Source: UBA11891 sp965658355 (GTDB lineage: Bacteria > Bacteroidota > Bacteroidia > Flavobacteriales > Flavobacteriaceae). Taken from it: 7,507 bases of DNA. The stretch is taken from NCBI GenBank assembly GCA_965658355.1, contig CBFHRX010000051.1, forward strand, positions 1 to 7,507, read 5' to 3'. Under the pieces are notes generated by a model that saw only the letters and a list, made by a program, of their open reading frames with translations, searched no databases and was not told the origin of the DNA. The position numbers were made by a program, and so were the translations under genes. How positions within the stretch are numbered: the stretch's first letter is position 1; every line of letters starts with the position of its first letter. This document shows positions 1 through 6,613 of this stretch, piece after piece.

Positions 1-54
1 GAGCTTATGTCTGTATTTGTGTAAATATTTGTTGAGGTATTGGAGTTCTTTCAT
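1..54 (-). CDS. Start of an ABC transporter ATP-binding/permease protein (partial, runs off left edge)
   Basis: Reading the minus strand from an ATG at 54-52 gives 18 open codons to the window edge, beginning MKELQYLNKY and rich in Lys, Tyr and His. This resembles the N-terminus of the fused permease-ATPase ABC transporters of flavobacteria, which begin with a short basic helix before the first membrane span and commonly lie divergent to nusB. No ATPase motif is inside the window, so the family call rests on the N-terminal pattern and on gene order. A TAnnTTTG-like promoter element lies 12 bases upstream of the ATG. Substrate cannot be told. Confidence 0.55.
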   Translation of the reverse strand, partial: MKELQYLNKYLHKYRHKL

Positions 55-66
55 AGTATCTGGCGC

Positions 67-74
67 CAAAGGTA
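67..74 (-). promoter_or_regulatory. Possible -7 promoter element for the divergent ABC transporter gene
   Basis: On the minus strand this reads TACCTTTG, a full match to the Bacteroidota -7 consensus TAnnTTTG, 12 bases before the ATG at 54. The transcript would have a leader of only about six bases. No TTG is found at the expected 17-23 base distance upstream, so the call is tentative. An 8-bp palindrome, TGGCGCCA at 61-68, touches the element. Confidence 0.3.
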
Positions 75-169
75 ATCATTTCCCTAAGGAGAAATGCGAA
101 ATATTAAAGGAGTAGATAGGAATAAATTAAATGGGAAGATTTACTTTTACAGCCAGAAAGTTCTTAAAC

Positions 170-1117
170 ATGTTCACACGAAGGCACATTCGAATCAAGG
201 TAATGCAATCCGTCTATTCGCTTCACAAAGACCCCGAGCAAGAGCTGAAAGCATTAAATAAGAAATTCCAAGGGCAGCTTCTCGCTGCGTATGATTTGTA
301 CTACGTCATGCTTGCCTTGCTAATCGCCATTCATAAAAGAGCCAAAGAACAATTTGACATTAAAAAGAAGCAGGAACACCGACAGTCCACTATTCTGGAG
401 CGGAATCCAGCTTTTATTCAAAACCGGCTACTGGTATTCTTGGCAAATCATCAAGCCTTAAACGATGTCATTGTCAAAAAAAAGCTCCGCTATTGGGAAC
501 ATCATTTTGACTATGTAGATCAGCTGCTCAAAAAAATAGAAACAGCTTCTGTTTTTGAGCGACATATGCAACATGAAGAGCCCAATTGGGAATCGGACTG
601 TATGATGGTAACAGCCTTGTATCGAGAAGTTATCGCTCCTTATGATCCTCTAATTGATTTTATTGAAGATCAAAACCTAAGCTGGGCAGATGATTATTCA
701 TTAGTCAATACCTTTATTCTGAAACAGTTTAAAAAGCTGAAGCCCGAACAACCAAGCTCCCTTCAGTTTCCTTCTCCTGTAGACCAACAAGACGAAAAGA
801 AATTTGGCAAAGAGTTATTGAAAAAAACACTTGCACAGCAAGCCGTTTTAGAGCAAGAAATACAAGGGAAAACTCCCAATTGGGAATCGGATAGGATTGC
901 ACAACTCGATTTAGTATTGCTTCAACTAGGGATTACAGAATTGCTGTTTTTTGAATCCATTCCTCCAAAAGTGACCCTCAACGAATACTTGGAAATTGCC
1001 AAGGATTATTCAACTCCCAAGAGCAACGTTTTTATCAACGGGGTGTTGGATAAACTGGTAAAGGATTATATTGACAACAATCGTATGAAGAAGTCCGGAA
1101 GAGGGTTGAAGGATTGA
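170..1117 (+). CDS. nusB: Transcription antitermination factor NusB (long Bacteroidota form)
   Basis: NusB binds boxA RNA with NusE (ribosomal protein S10) and helps RNA polymerase read through terminators, mainly in rRNA operons; it acts in the cytoplasm. The N-terminus has RRHIRIKVMQSVY, matching the first NusB helix (R-R-x-x-R...Q-x-x-Y). The C-terminal hundred residues carry the rest of the fold: the WESDRIAQLD segment, the ELLFFESIPPKVTLNEYLEIAK segment and the FINGVLDKLV segment. Between them lies about 190 residues of charged helical sequence, the extra length typical of Bacteroidota NusB (about 310 residues against 139 in E. coli). I chose the ATG at 170 (315 residues) because family members begin M-x-x-R-R-H. 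The frame is open from an ATG at 131, which would add 13 unconserved residues. A near-consensus -7 element (TACTTTTA, 142-149) sits between the two starts and fits the shorter form, though no matching TTG is visible. PNWESD occurs twice (residues 138-143 and 236-241). Confidence 0.93.
   Translation: MFTRRHIRIKVMQSVYSLHKDPEQELKALNKKFQGQLLAAYDLYYVMLALLIAIHKRAKEQFDIKKKQEHRQSTILERNPAFIQNRLLVFLANHQALNDVIVKKKLRYWEHHFDYVDQLLKKIETASVFERHMQHEEPNWESDCMMVTALYREVIAPYDPLIDFIEDQNLSWADDYSLVNTFILKQFKKLKPEQPSSLQFPSPVDQQDEKKFGKELLKKTLAQQAVLEQEIQGKTPNWESDRIAQLDLVLLQLGITELLFFESIPPKVTLNEYLEIAKDYSTPKSNVFINGVLDKLVKDYIDNNRMKKSGRGLKD
581..597 (+). repeat. 17-bp exact direct repeat inside nusB, copy 1
   Basis: CCCAATTGGGAATCGGA occurs here and again at 875-891, in the same reading frame both times, encoding PNWES plus the start of the next codon (Asp). 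Its first ten bases are a perfect palindrome. Either the protein segment is duplicated or the match is by chance. Confidence 0.7.
875..891 (+). repeat. 17-bp exact direct repeat inside nusB, copy 2
   Basis: Second copy of the 17-base sequence at 581-597, 294 bases (98 codons) downstream. Here it encodes the Trp-Glu-Ser-Asp that opens the conserved C-terminal NusB helix (W-x-x-D/E-R-I). This copy is therefore the canonical family motif and the first is the extra one. Confidence 0.7.
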
Positions 1118-1135
1118 TAATTTTTTATAATTTTG
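1106..1135 (+). promoter_or_regulatory. Bacteroidota-type promoter for the DUF1573 lipoprotein gene
   Basis: TTG at 1106-1108, a 19-base spacer, then TAATTTTG at 1128-1135 match the Bacteroidota primary sigma factor consensus TTG-N17-23-TAnnTTTG exactly. The -33 element lies within the last codons of nusB. Transcription would begin near 1141, about a dozen bases before the ATG at 1153. The lipoprotein and yajC can therefore be expressed separately from nusB. Confidence 0.6.
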
Positions 1136-1152
1136 AAAAACAAAAATGTACA

Positions 1153-1665
1153 ATGAGAAATTTACTAGGTATCGCAATGGTTGCATCAATGATGATGGTA
1201 GCTTCTTGCGGAGAGAACAGTGCTGCTAAGAAAGTAGATGCAGCTAAGGTTGAGACTTCAGCGGCTGACGCTGCTGCTGCTGCAACACAAGCACCTGTCA
1301 TGACATTCGATAAAGTCATGCATGATTTTGGAACGATAGCGGAAGGCGAACGTGTTCAAACTGTCTTTTCTTTCACGAATACAGGGAAGTCGGATCTTAT
1401 TATTGTGGATGCTAGAGGAAGTTGTGGATGTACGGTTCCTAGCTATCCTAAAAACACACCCATTGCACCGGGACAAACAGGGGAGATTACGGTTAGTTTT
1501 GACTCTAATAACAAACCTAATATGCAGCAAAAAACGGTGACTATTTCTGCCAACACCCAAAGTGGACGAGAAATGTTGCGTATTAAGGCAATGGTAAATC
1601 CGGATCCTGTAAAGCAAGCACAGCGTAACGAGCAAGCGAGAGCGCGTCAGCAAGCTAATAACTAA
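1153..1665 (+). CDS. DUF1573 domain-containing lipoprotein
   Basis: A 170-residue exported lipoprotein of unknown biochemical role. Residues 1-18 are a short signal peptide with a hydrophobic Met/Val/Ala core ending in the lipobox V-A-S-C, so Cys19 should be lipidated. An Ala-rich linker follows (about residues 24-48), then a single DUF1573 domain with the typical FDKVMHDFGTI opening (52-62), an FSFTNTG strand, the SCGCT motif (Cys91, Cys93) and the PGQTGEITVSFD strand. DUF1573 is an immunoglobulin-like beta-sandwich related to ASH/MSP-like domains. The tail is Gln/Arg/Ala-rich. There is no acidic cluster after Cys19, so a periplasm-facing lipoprotein is more likely than a surface one. The frame is open from a TTG at 1114, but only the ATG at 1153 gives a proper signal peptide. 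It lies between nusB and yajC, four bases before yajC, a gene order I associate with flavobacteria. Confidence 0.88.
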   Translation: MRNLLGIAMVASMMMVASCGENSAAKKVDAAKVETSAADAAAAATQAPVMTFDKVMHDFGTIAEGERVQTVFSFTNTGKSDLIIVDARGSCGCTVPSYPKNTPIAPGQTGEITVSFDSNNKPNMQQKTVTISANTQSGREMLRIKAMVNPDPVKQAQRNEQARARQQANN

Positions 1666-1669
1666 TTAG

Positions 1670-1966
1670 ATGGATTTATTTTCAGGGCAAGCTCCCTTTT
1701 TACTGTTGATGTTGGTGGTGTTTTTCTTTTTCATCATCTTACCCCAGCAGCGCAGACAAAAGAAAGAAAAAAACTTTCTAGCGGATCTTAAAAAAGGAGA
1801 CCGAATCATAACTAAAAGTGGTTTGCACGCTAAGATTGCCGAAGTAAACGACAAAGATAATACTTGTGTAATCGAAACCCTTGCTGGGAAAATAAAAATG
1901 GAGCGATCTGGTATCTCACTTGATATGAGTGCCAAACTCAACCCTCCTCCAGCCAAGAAAAAATAA
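1670..1966 (+). CDS. yajC: Preprotein translocase subunit YajC
   Basis: YajC is a small inner-membrane protein that associates with SecDF of the Sec protein-export machinery; it is not essential in most species studied. The 98-residue product has the family layout: a short N-terminus with a single membrane span at about residues 9-25 (Leu/Val/Phe/Ile), then the hallmark LPQQRRQKKEKNF just after the span, and a small cytoplasmic domain containing LKKGDRIITKSGLHAKIAEV. The Lys/Pro-rich end is usual. The ATG follows the DUF1573 stop by four bases, so the two are probably co-transcribed and translationally coupled. A strong terminator follows directly. In many flavobacteria coaE comes next; here the cluster ends. 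Confidence 0.95.
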   Translation: MDLFSGQAPFLLLMLVVFFFFIILPQQRRQKKEKNFLADLKKGDRIITKSGLHAKIAEVNDKDNTCVIETLAGKIKMERSGISLDMSAKLNPPPAKKK

Positions 1967-1972
1967 ATTATT

Positions 1973-1996
1973 AATCCCGCTTCGGCGGGATTTTTT
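1973..1996 (+). terminator. Intrinsic terminator after yajC, directly before pyrD
   Basis: AATCCCGC (1973-1980) pairs perfectly with GCGGGATT (1985-1992) around a TTCG loop closed by C-G, the very stable UUCG tetraloop, and a T-run follows to 1996. It begins six bases after the yajC stop and ends five bases before the pyrD ATG. It ends the nusB-yajC transcript, but any read-through would carry this hairpin where a pyrD ribosome-binding site would be expected. Confidence 0.9.
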
Positions 1997-2001
1997 ATAC
2001 T

Positions 2002-3021
2002 ATGTACAGACTCCTCATAAAACCCATTCTCTTTCTGTTCGATCCTGAAAGGGTGCATTATTTTGTTTTTGGTTTGATACGGAAAATCCATTGGGTTCCA
2101 GGTATGGGCGTTTTGTTGCGCGCGTATTATACCGTTTCAAGCCCTGTATTAGAAAGAAACGTGTTTGGCTTGCACTTTAAAAACCCTATCGGTTTGGCTG
2201 CAGGTTTTGATAAAGATGCAAAACTCTATAAGGAGCTGGCTCATTTTGGATTTGGTTTTATCGAGATCGGTACGCTGACCCCTAAGCCGCAAGAAGGAAA
2301 CCCTAAAAAGAGACTCTTTCGACTCCCCGAAGACCATGCCCTAATCAACAGAATGGGATTTAATAATGAGGGGGTAGAAGCTGCAGTGAGACGCTTGCAA
2401 AAAAATAAGAAGGTATTGATAGGTGGAAATATTGGCAAAAACAAAATAACGTCCAACGAAACGGCATTAGAAGACTATCAAATCTGTTTTGATACACTCT
2501 TCGATTATGTTGATTACTTTGTCGTAAATGTAAGCTCTCCTAACACACCCAATTTGCGTGAATTGCAAGATCGCAAACCACTAACTCAATTATTGACTGC
2601 CTTGCAAGAAAACAATAACGCGCGTCCTAAACGGAAACCACTCTTACTCAAAATAGCTCCCGATCTCAATGATTCTCAGTTAGAAGATATTGTTCAAATA
2701 GTTGCAGACACCCGTATAGACGGTGTCATTGCAACCAATACAACCCTGAGTCGAGAAGGCTTACAGTCACAAAATAAATCGGAAACAGGCGGCTTAAGTG
2801 GAAAGCCTCTTACCGATAGGAGTACAGAAGTAATTCGATTTTTGGCTTCCAAAAGTAACAACGCTTTCCCCATTATTGGAGTAGGTGGAATCCATACTCC
2901 TGAGGACGCCCTAGAAAAATTGAAAGCTGGTGCCAGTTTGATACAATTGTATACCGGATTTGTATACGAAGGCCCAGCTGTAGTTCGGAAGATGAACCGC
3001 TATTTGGCCAAAAAGCTCTAG
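2002..3021 (+). CDS. pyrD: Dihydroorotate dehydrogenase (quinone), class 2
   Basis: Catalyses the fourth step of de novo pyrimidine synthesis, oxidising dihydroorotate to orotate with FMN and passing electrons to membrane quinone. The 339-residue product is full length for class 2. An N-terminal helical extension (about residues 1-40) forms the membrane-associated quinone tunnel that separates class 2 from soluble class 1 enzymes. The TIM barrel shows NPIGLAAGFDKDA (61-73), INRMGFNN (115-122), NVSSPNTPNLR (176-186) with Ser179 as the expected catalytic base, KIAPD (217-221), TNTT (245-248), GGLSG (263-267), GVGGI (293-297) and YTGFVYEGP (317-325). The last ones form the FMN phosphate site. 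All key residues are present. No TAnnTTTG element is visible between the preceding terminator and the ATG, so the promoter is unclear: read-through of the terminator or a start inside yajC. The beginning MYRLLIKPILFLFDPE is typical for the family, so this start is secure. Confidence 0.97.
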   Translation: MYRLLIKPILFLFDPERVHYFVFGLIRKIHWVPGMGVLLRAYYTVSSPVLERNVFGLHFKNPIGLAAGFDKDAKLYKELAHFGFGFIEIGTLTPKPQEGNPKKRLFRLPEDHALINRMGFNNEGVEAAVRRLQKNKKVLIGGNIGKNKITSNETALEDYQICFDTLFDYVDYFVVNVSSPNTPNLRELQDRKPLTQLLTALQENNNARPKRKPLLLKIAPDLNDSQLEDIVQIVADTRIDGVIATNTTLSREGLQSQNKSETGGLSGKPLTDRSTEVIRFLASKSNNAFPIIGVGGIHTPEDALEKLKAGASLIQLYTGFVYEGPAVVRKMNRYLAKKL

Positions 3022-3071
3022 TTGAATTATTGATGGCATCATTTTTGAAAAAATCAAGTAAACTTTTTCCC

Positions 3072-4430
3072 ATGAAATACCCCCTTAAAAGTATCTTATT
3101 CTTTGTGTTATTGAGTTTGGCCTCCTGTACCATCACTTGGGGTGATGATGAAGAACCAAAAAAGGATGACGACTGTGAAAAAAGCTGTGAAAATGGAGTC
3201 TATTATTACAATTCTTTCTCGGTGGAAACGATTACGCTTGAAGAATTAAAAAGTCAAATAGCGGTTTCTTCAGCTAGGGAGTATGATGAAACGGGGAAGC
3301 TCTATTTCTACAACAATACTTTATTTGTAAACGAATCCAACGAAGGCGTTCATATTCTCGATGTGACCAATCCCTCAGCTGTTGAAAAAAGGAGCTTTCT
3401 TAGCTTACCTGGAAATATCGATATTTCGATTCAAAACGATGTGCTCTATGCCGATCTGTATTCAGCATTGGTTCAAATAGACATCGCTGGATTGTCAGAA
3501 AACAACCTAACGGTTCTTGATACCAAAACCAATGTATTTGATTATGATCCGTATCAGGCTGCTTGGGAATTGATTCAAGATTACGAAGTTGACAATGAGT
3601 ATTATTCCCAACTAGAGTATGAAGAATTAAACAAGATAGAAGGCTTGGGTGAAACGGTCTTCGTCTCTGGAGTTGTTTACAATGGGGTAGCATGTGAATG
3701 TGATTATTGGCTTTACAGTGATGTCGCCGTTTTAGAATCTAGTGCCGATATGGCAACGGTTCCCAATAGAGGTGCTGTGGGGCAAGGAGGTTCCTTGGCA
3801 AGGTTTATGGTGGTTGACAATTATATGTATGGGTTGACACATCAAGCCATTAAGATATTTCGAATCAACGAAAACGGAACACTTTCCAACTGGAGTACTG
3901 TGGGAGTAGAATGGGGGATAGAGACTTTGTATCGATTGAACGATCTTTTGTTTATAGGATCCAATACCGGGATGTTTATCTATGATATAGAAGATCCTGG
4001 GAATCCCACTTTTGTTTCTGAATACGAGCATTTAAGAGCCTGTGACCCTGTTGTTGCAGAAGGAGAGTATGCCTATGTCACGCTTAGAAGCACCAACGAA
4101 TGGTGCGCTAATAACGTCAACCAACTTCAAATTATTGATATTACAGATATCTTCGAACCCACCCAAGTAGGTGTCTACAATATGTTCGCACCCTATGGCT
4201 TAGCCGTACGGGGAGATTACGTATGGGTATGTGATGCAGAATCAGGGATCAAAATAGTTGATGTTCGTGACAAGACCAATCCTACTGTCGTACATTTTAT
4301 AGAAGGCTATGACGCTCGGGATGTCATTTTAATCGATACTACGGCCTATGTAGTGACAACCTCTGGGATTGTTATTTATGATGTCAGCACATTTGATGCT
4401 CCTGTTCAAATAGGAATTCAGGAATTATAA
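3072..4430 (+). CDS. LVIVD-repeat beta-propeller lipoprotein
   Basis: A 452-residue exported lipoprotein of unknown function. The signal peptide (1-18) ends in the lipobox L-A-S-C, so Cys19 is the lipidation site. An acidic stretch follows (Asp25, Asp26, Glu27, Glu28, then a Lys/Asp run), resembling the lipoprotein export signals that send Bacteroidota lipoproteins to the cell surface. The mature part is built of repeated beta-strand units of the LVIVD type, which form propellers. Clear examples are GVHILDVTNP (92-101), GMFIYDIEDPGNP (300-312), LQIIDITDIFEP, GIKIVDVRDKTNP (392-404) and GIVIYDVSTFDAP (432-444). Seven further Cys residues occur, with close pairs at 35/39 and 208/210. The ATG at 3072 is preferred because upstream in-frame starts (TTG 3030, ATG 3033) would put 14 polar residues before the signal. 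It lies 50 bases after pyrD; a -7-like CATTTTTG at 3040-3047 has a poorly spaced TTG. Such proteins often bind or scaffold at the envelope, but no role can be assigned. Confidence 0.8.
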   Translation: MKYPLKSILFFVLLSLASCTITWGDDEEPKKDDDCEKSCENGVYYYNSFSVETITLEELKSQIAVSSAREYDETGKLYFYNNTLFVNESNEGVHILDVTNPSAVEKRSFLSLPGNIDISIQNDVLYADLYSALVQIDIAGLSENNLTVLDTKTNVFDYDPYQAAWELIQDYEVDNEYYSQLEYEELNKIEGLGETVFVSGVVYNGVACECDYWLYSDVAVLESSADMATVPNRGAVGQGGSLARFMVVDNYMYGLTHQAIKIFRINENGTLSNWSTVGVEWGIETLYRLNDLLFIGSNTGMFIYDIEDPGNPTFVSEYEHLRACDPVVAEGEYAYVTLRSTNEWCANNVNQLQIIDITDIFEPTQVGVYNMFAPYGLAVRGDYVWVCDAESGIKIVDVRDKTNPTVVHFIEGYDARDVILIDTTAYVVTTSGIVIYDVSTFDAPVQIGIQEL

Positions 4431-4541
4431 GGCTACAGAAAGCGAATCTCCAAGAGGGTACAACGCAATAAGCTAGCACTGAGACGCTTTGAGTGCAATC
4501 CTAAGAGGCCTCATTTTTAGAAATTATAGTACATTTCCTAA

Positions 4542-5432
4542 ATGGAAAGAAGAGCATTTATTCAATCAGCCGCTGCAGCAGGAGCTGCAGTAGCCATCGG
4601 ACTCCCACATATAGCCATGACAAAAAAGAAAGCCTATACAATTGGACTGCAGTTGTTTTCGGTCCGAGATGCCATGCAAAAAGACCCTATTGAAACTTTA
4701 AAAAAGTTAAAAATGATGGGGTATCAAGATTTTGAAACCTATGGTTTTGATGCCCAAACAAACTCAATTTATGGGTATTCTATAAAAGAGTTTCAAGCCA
4801 TTTTAGAGGACTTAGGTCTTAGCACAACCAGTGGTCATTATGGGTTTATGGATTATTTTGAAGCGAGTTCAGAAGCGCTCTCTCGCTATGTAGACAGCTG
4901 TATAGAAGCGGCACACACCATGAAATCTCCTTATCTTACTTGGCCATTTGTAAGTCCAGACTATCGGAATGCGGATGGGTTCAAGCGGCTGTCTGCTTTA
5001 TTAAACCAAATAGGGGAGCAGCTGGCAAAAGCGAATTTAGGATTTGCCTACCACAATCACGGTTATGAATTTGAAAATTGGAACGGGCAGACAGGTTTCG
5101 ATATTATCACACAGGACACCGATCCAGACTTGGTTAAATTGCAAATGGATATGTATTGGGTGGTGCATTCGGGTCAAACCCCACAAAAGCTGATTGAAGA
5201 CCAGCCAGGTCGCTTTGTGATGTGGCATATCAAAGACATGGACAAAGTCACCAGAGACTACAGTGAATTGGGCAATGGCTCCATCGATTATACAACTTTG
5301 CTCCCAGACCCAGAGCTGTCAGGGCTCGAGTTTTATTATCTGGAGCAAGGCGGCAACTATGCCGTCAATTCGATGCAGAGTGCACAGGACAGCATAGATT
5401 ACTTTAAAGCAAACCTAGCGTCCTATTTGTAA
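4542..5432 (+). CDS. Tat-exported sugar phosphate isomerase/epimerase-like TIM-barrel protein
   Basis: A 296-residue protein of the xylose-isomerase-like TIM-barrel superfamily (AP endonuclease 2 / IolE-like). The N-terminus, MERRAFIQSAAAAGAAVAIG, has twin arginines at 3-4 followed by a mild hydrophobic Ala-rich stretch, fitting a Tat signal and export in the folded state, probably with metal bound. The barrel starts at YTIGLQLFSVRD (32-43), the usual first strand and helix of the group. Candidate divalent-metal or catalytic residues are Glu65, His171/His173 and Glu176 in HNHGYEF, Asp203 in QMDMYW, His229 in WHIKDMD and Glu269 in LEQGG. These match the Glu-Asp-His-Glu pattern of the family by position. 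Substrate is unknown; relatives act on inositols, keto-sugars or dehydroshikimate, and exported Bacteroidota members tend to sit near carbohydrate-use genes, which are not seen here. It is separated by 111 bases from the lipoprotein gene and convergent with the peptidase gene, 18 bases apart. Confidence 0.85.
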   Translation: MERRAFIQSAAAAGAAVAIGLPHIAMTKKKAYTIGLQLFSVRDAMQKDPIETLKKLKMMGYQDFETYGFDAQTNSIYGYSIKEFQAILEDLGLSTTSGHYGFMDYFEASSEALSRYVDSCIEAAHTMKSPYLTWPFVSPDYRNADGFKRLSALLNQIGEQLAKANLGFAYHNHGYEFENWNGQTGFDIITQDTDPDLVKLQMDMYWVVHSGQTPQKLIEDQPGRFVMWHIKDMDKVTRDYSELGNGSIDYTTLLPDPELSGLEFYYLEQGGNYAVNSMQSAQDSIDYFKANLASYL

Positions 5433-5450
5433 GCCTCTCATTTAGCTGAC

Positions 5451-6530
5451 CTATTCGAAATAGCTAAACGTTTCTCCTTCTTTGATATTCTGAAGTGTTT
5501 CATAGATAAGGCGAATCACGTTTTCCACATCCTCTCTATGAACCATTTCTACTGTTGTATGCATATACCGTAGCGGTAAGGAGATTAAAGCAGAAGGAAC
5601 TCCTCCGTTGCTATAGGCAAAGGCATCCGTATCAGTTCCTGTAAAACGAGAAGAAGCAAGTCGTTGAAATGGGATTTCTTTGGACTCTGCCGTCTCCAGT
5701 ATTCGTTCTCTAAGTTTGTTGTGTACTGCGGGAGCGTAAGAGACAACAGGCCCTTTCCCGATCTCTGTATGGCCTTCCACTTTTTTATTGATCATGGGGG
5801 TTGTGGTGTCGTGGCATACATCGGTTACGATAGCGACATCAGGCTGTAAGGTCTGCGTAATCATTTCAGCACCCCGTAAGCCTACTTCTTCTTGAACCGA
5901 ATTGGTGATATACAAACCAAAAGGAAGCTCAATATTATTTTCTTTTAGCAAACGCGCTACTTGTGCGATCATAAAACCACCCGCTCTATTGTCGATGGCA
6001 CGGCAAACAAATTTATCCTTATTCATAATGTGAAAAGCATCGGGATAGGTGATCACACAACCTACATGAACGCCCATTTCTTCCACTTCTTTTTTGTCTT
6101 TCGCACCGATGTCAATAAAGATATTATCGAGCTTGGGATGCTCTTCTTTTCCTCCTTTTCGTGTATGAATGGCGGGCCAGCCAAAAACCCCTTTTACAAG
6201 CCCTTTTTTGGTGTGAATGTGCACCACTTTAGAAGGGGCTATCTGATGGTCACTTCCACCGTTTCGAATCACATAAATCAGGCCGTTGTCGGTAATGTAA
6301 TTTACATACCAAGAGATTTCATCGGAATGTCCTTCAATGACAACACGGTACTTAGCCTCTGGATTGATTACGCCCACTGCAGTTCCATAAACATCTGTAA
6401 TAAAAGTATCTACATACGGTTTGAGGTAATCCATCCAAAGTTTTTGCCCGTTGGCCTCATGGCCTGTGGGGGCAGCATTGTTTAGGTATTGCTCAAAAAA
6501 CGCGATTGCTTTATCGTCTAAAATCTTCAT
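5451..6530 (-). CDS. M42-family metallopeptidase (glutamyl/deblocking aminopeptidase type)
   Basis: A cytoplasmic, cobalt- or zinc-dependent aminopeptidase of the M42 family; relatives form 12-subunit tetrahedral (TET) particles that degrade short peptides. The 359-residue product is full length. Metal ligands and catalytic residues are in place: His68 and Asp70 in EGHSDEIS, bridging Asp180 in RAIDNRAGG, catalytic Glu214 and ligand Glu215 in SVQEEVGLRGA, Asp237 in IVTDVCHD and His324 in RYMHTTVE. GTDTDAF (298-304) is also characteristic of the family. These numbers lie close to those of well-studied M42 enzymes. Substrate preference cannot be read from sequence; older annotations call such proteins endoglucanase or cellulase, which is a historical error. 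A TACTTTTG element on its strand lies 25 bases before the ATG. It is transcribed divergently from the DUF4294 gene, a pairing I recall from flavobacteria. Confidence 0.94.
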   Translation of the reverse strand: MKILDDKAIAFFEQYLNNAAPTGHEANGQKLWMDYLKPYVDTFITDVYGTAVGVINPEAKYRVVIEGHSDEISWYVNYITDNGLIYVIRNGGSDHQIAPSKVVHIHTKKGLVKGVFGWPAIHTRKGGKEEHPKLDNIFIDIGAKDKKEVEEMGVHVGCVITYPDAFHIMNKDKFVCRAIDNRAGGFMIAQVARLLKENNIELPFGLYITNSVQEEVGLRGAEMITQTLQPDVAIVTDVCHDTTTPMINKKVEGHTEIGKGPVVSYAPAVHNKLRERILETAESKEIPFQRLASSRFTGTDTDAFAYSNGGVPSALISLPLRYMHTTVEMVHREDVENVIRLIYETLQNIKEGETFSYFE

Positions 6531-6555
6531 AACAAGTGGTTTTTATTTAAGGAAC

Positions 6556-6563
6556 CAAAAGTA
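6556..6563 (-). promoter_or_regulatory. Probable -7 element for the M42 peptidase gene
   Basis: On the minus strand this reads TACTTTTG, an exact TAnnTTTG match, 25 bases upstream of the ATG at 6530. That gives a leader of roughly 20 bases. The nearest upstream TTG is only 12 bases away, too close for a normal -33 element, so the promoter is incomplete by consensus. Confidence 0.4.
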
Positions 6564-6605
6564 AGAATTCTGACTCAATGGAATCGGTTCCCCATCCATT
6601 ATTTG

Positions 6606-6613
6606 TATTTTTG
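6606..6613 (+). promoter_or_regulatory. Probable -7 element for the DUF4294 gene
   Basis: TATTTTTG matches TAnnTTTG exactly and lies 72 bases before the ATG at 6686, implying a leader of about 65 bases. No TTG is present at 17-23 bases upstream. With the element at 6556-6563 on the other strand it would make two back-to-back promoters with start regions about 70 bases apart. Confidence 0.35.

Noticed and set aside
94..261. A 55-codon plus-strand open frame starting at ATG 94 after an AAGGAG, overlapping nusB
   Set aside because: The AAGGAG ends only two bases before the ATG, too close to act as a ribosome-binding site. The peptide resembles nothing I know, and most of the frame lies inside nusB in another frame.
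4485..4518. Terminator-like GAGGCCTC followed by TTTTT after the propeller lipoprotein gene
   Set aside because: GAGGCCTC is a palindrome with no loop, so it cannot form a hairpin by itself, and I found no longer stem using the flanking bases.
5441..5468. Possible bidirectional terminator between the convergent TIM-barrel and M42 genes (TTTAGCT pairing with AGCTAAA)
   Set aside because: The arms are only seven A/T-rich pairs with a 14-base loop, no T-run follows on either strand, and half of it lies inside the M42 coding end.
5961..6485. A 174-codon plus-strand open frame antisense to the M42 peptidase gene
   Set aside because: The minus-strand frame carries all M42 metal and catalytic motifs. 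The plus-strand translation is Ile/Phe/His-rich with no recognisable domain, as expected of an antisense shadow.
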